A stretch of 64,000 nucleotides of DNA from Candidatus Peribacteria bacterium (GTDB lineage Bacteria > Patescibacteriota > Gracilibacteria > UBA1369 > 2-02-FULL-48-14): contig CALRGE010000006.1 in the NCBI GenBank assembly GCA_943357175.1, positions 1-64,000 on the forward strand, in the 5' to 3' direction. A program made the position numbers and the translations under genes. This document shows positions 63,619 through 64,000 of this stretch, one piece after another. Under the pieces are notes generated by a model that saw only the letters and a list, made by a program, of their open reading frames with translations, made no database searches and was not told the origin of the DNA. Position 1 is the first letter of the stretch. The number at the start of each line of letters is the position of its first letter.

Positions 63619-64000
63619 TTATTTTGCCAAATCTTTAATATGTTTACCTAGAAGCCAAAAATAAGATACTAGCAGCAAACTTGAGAAAATTATATCTTGT
63701 AAAGTTGTAACTTCTGGAACTGTGGAATAAATGACAAGCGCAGTAATATAGATTGCTAAACATGGAATCATAACTAGAACAATCCACCTAATACTCACAA
63801 CCCAAGCAATTGAAATATATATTTGAAGGAAATTCTTTCCCTTTGCTCCACCATTACATTTATATGCATAAATCAAACCCAAAATCTCTAAAACTACCAA
63901 AATTAATGAAAAATACACATCAAAAATATTGTATTCACCAAATTGGATGTAGCCCATGCACCACGCTATTGTTGTAACAAATAAATACTTAAATGCTTCC
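63619..64000 (-). CDS. Membrane protein, 5' part outside the window
   Basis: An internal ATG at 63957 would give 112 aa, but the frame stays open to the window edge and encodes EAFKYLFVTTIAWC before it, so the true start is probably beyond 64000. The visible part has about four helices (DVYFSLILVVLEILGLIYAY, IYISIAWVVSIRWIVLVMI, LAIYITALVIYSTV, IIFSSLLLVSYFWLLGKHI). No family is recognised. It is the first visible gene of the cluster ending with the lipoprotein. Confidence 0.6.
   Translation of the reverse strand, partial: EAFKYLFVTTIAWCMGYIQFGEYNIFDVYFSLILVVLEILGLIYAYKCNGGAKGKNFLQIYISIAWVVSIRWIVLVMIPCLAIYITALVIYSTVPEVTTLQDIIFSSLLLVSYFWLLGKHIKDLAK

Overview
This window is an AT-rich bacterial chromosome segment with dense, mostly short-spaced genes. 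It most likely comes from a Patescibacteria/CPR organism, possibly a Peregrinibacteria-like lineage. That placement is an inference. It rests on a compact type IV pilus cluster with a shortened PilB, a ThrRS without its N-terminal TGS domain, a very large S-layer-type protein with a train of exported proteins, many orphan proteins, and almost no canonical Shine-Dalgarno sequences. TGA is used as a normal stop (for example rplJ, pilB, pilO-region genes), so the UGA-glycine code of Gracilibacteria/Absconditabacteria does not apply. No rRNA, tRNA, CRISPR array or insertion sequence was found.

Layout. 1-3.8 kb (minus): 5'-part of recJ, an unknown gene, mazG-like and miaA. 3.9-7.2 kb (plus): an unknown protein behind a near-consensus promoter, two tiny ORFs each behind an attenuator-like hairpin, then an L10-type leader with rplJ-rplL and a terminator. 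7.2-7.9 kb: a Phd/VapC toxin-antitoxin pair. 8.0-13.6 kb: a type IV pilus operon (PilN-position protein, PilO-like, PilB/GspE ATPase, PilC/GspF) followed by two tandemly duplicated prepilins. 13.8-14.6 kb: the first of three related HNH endonuclease genes. 14.8-33.9 kb: one long operon made of a 5082-residue S-layer-like multidomain protein and four secreted helical proteins. 33.9-35 kb: a mini operon of an excisionase-type HTH protein and a zinc ribbon, facing an unknown gene across repeated TATTAAAG motifs. 35-41.3 kb: uvrA, a small unknown, a PrsW-type membrane protease, the second HNH gene and recF. 41.4-43.2 kb: thrS. 43.2-52.0 kb (minus): a 1088-residue unknown and a tight four-gene membrane/secretion-like cluster with a VirB6/TrbL-like protein. 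52.1-53.4 kb: rpsF-ssb-rpsR. 53.5-54.2 kb: a second PIN toxin with a very small antitoxin. 54.9-61.6 kb: a complete F-type ATP synthase operon atpI/Z-B-E-F-H-A-G-D-C. 61.9-64 kb: the third HNH gene and a lipoprotein/membrane-protein cluster running off the window.

How the parts fit. The window mixes core information and energy genes (recJ, miaA, rplJL, uvrA, recF, thrS, rpsF-ssb-rpsR, atp) with envelope and surface machinery (pilus, S-layer operon, VirB6-like cluster, PrsW) that fits an episymbiotic or surface-attached life. The c subunit of the ATP synthase carries a two-carboxylate Na+-type ion site (Glu26, Glu59, Ser60, Tyr64).

The best candidates for undescribed biology are the following. 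(1) A REP-like two-hairpin element at the 3' ends of rplJ, ssb, rpsR and atpD. (2) A 29-bp element, 28/29 identical, placed in the same orientation upstream of both toxin-antitoxin operons. (3) Paired attenuator-like structures before two 'MET..' mini ORFs. (4) The S-layer operon whose accessory proteins end in a near-terminal cysteine. (5) The HNH family with a conserved upstream block. (6) Promoter positions that predict leaderless mRNAs.
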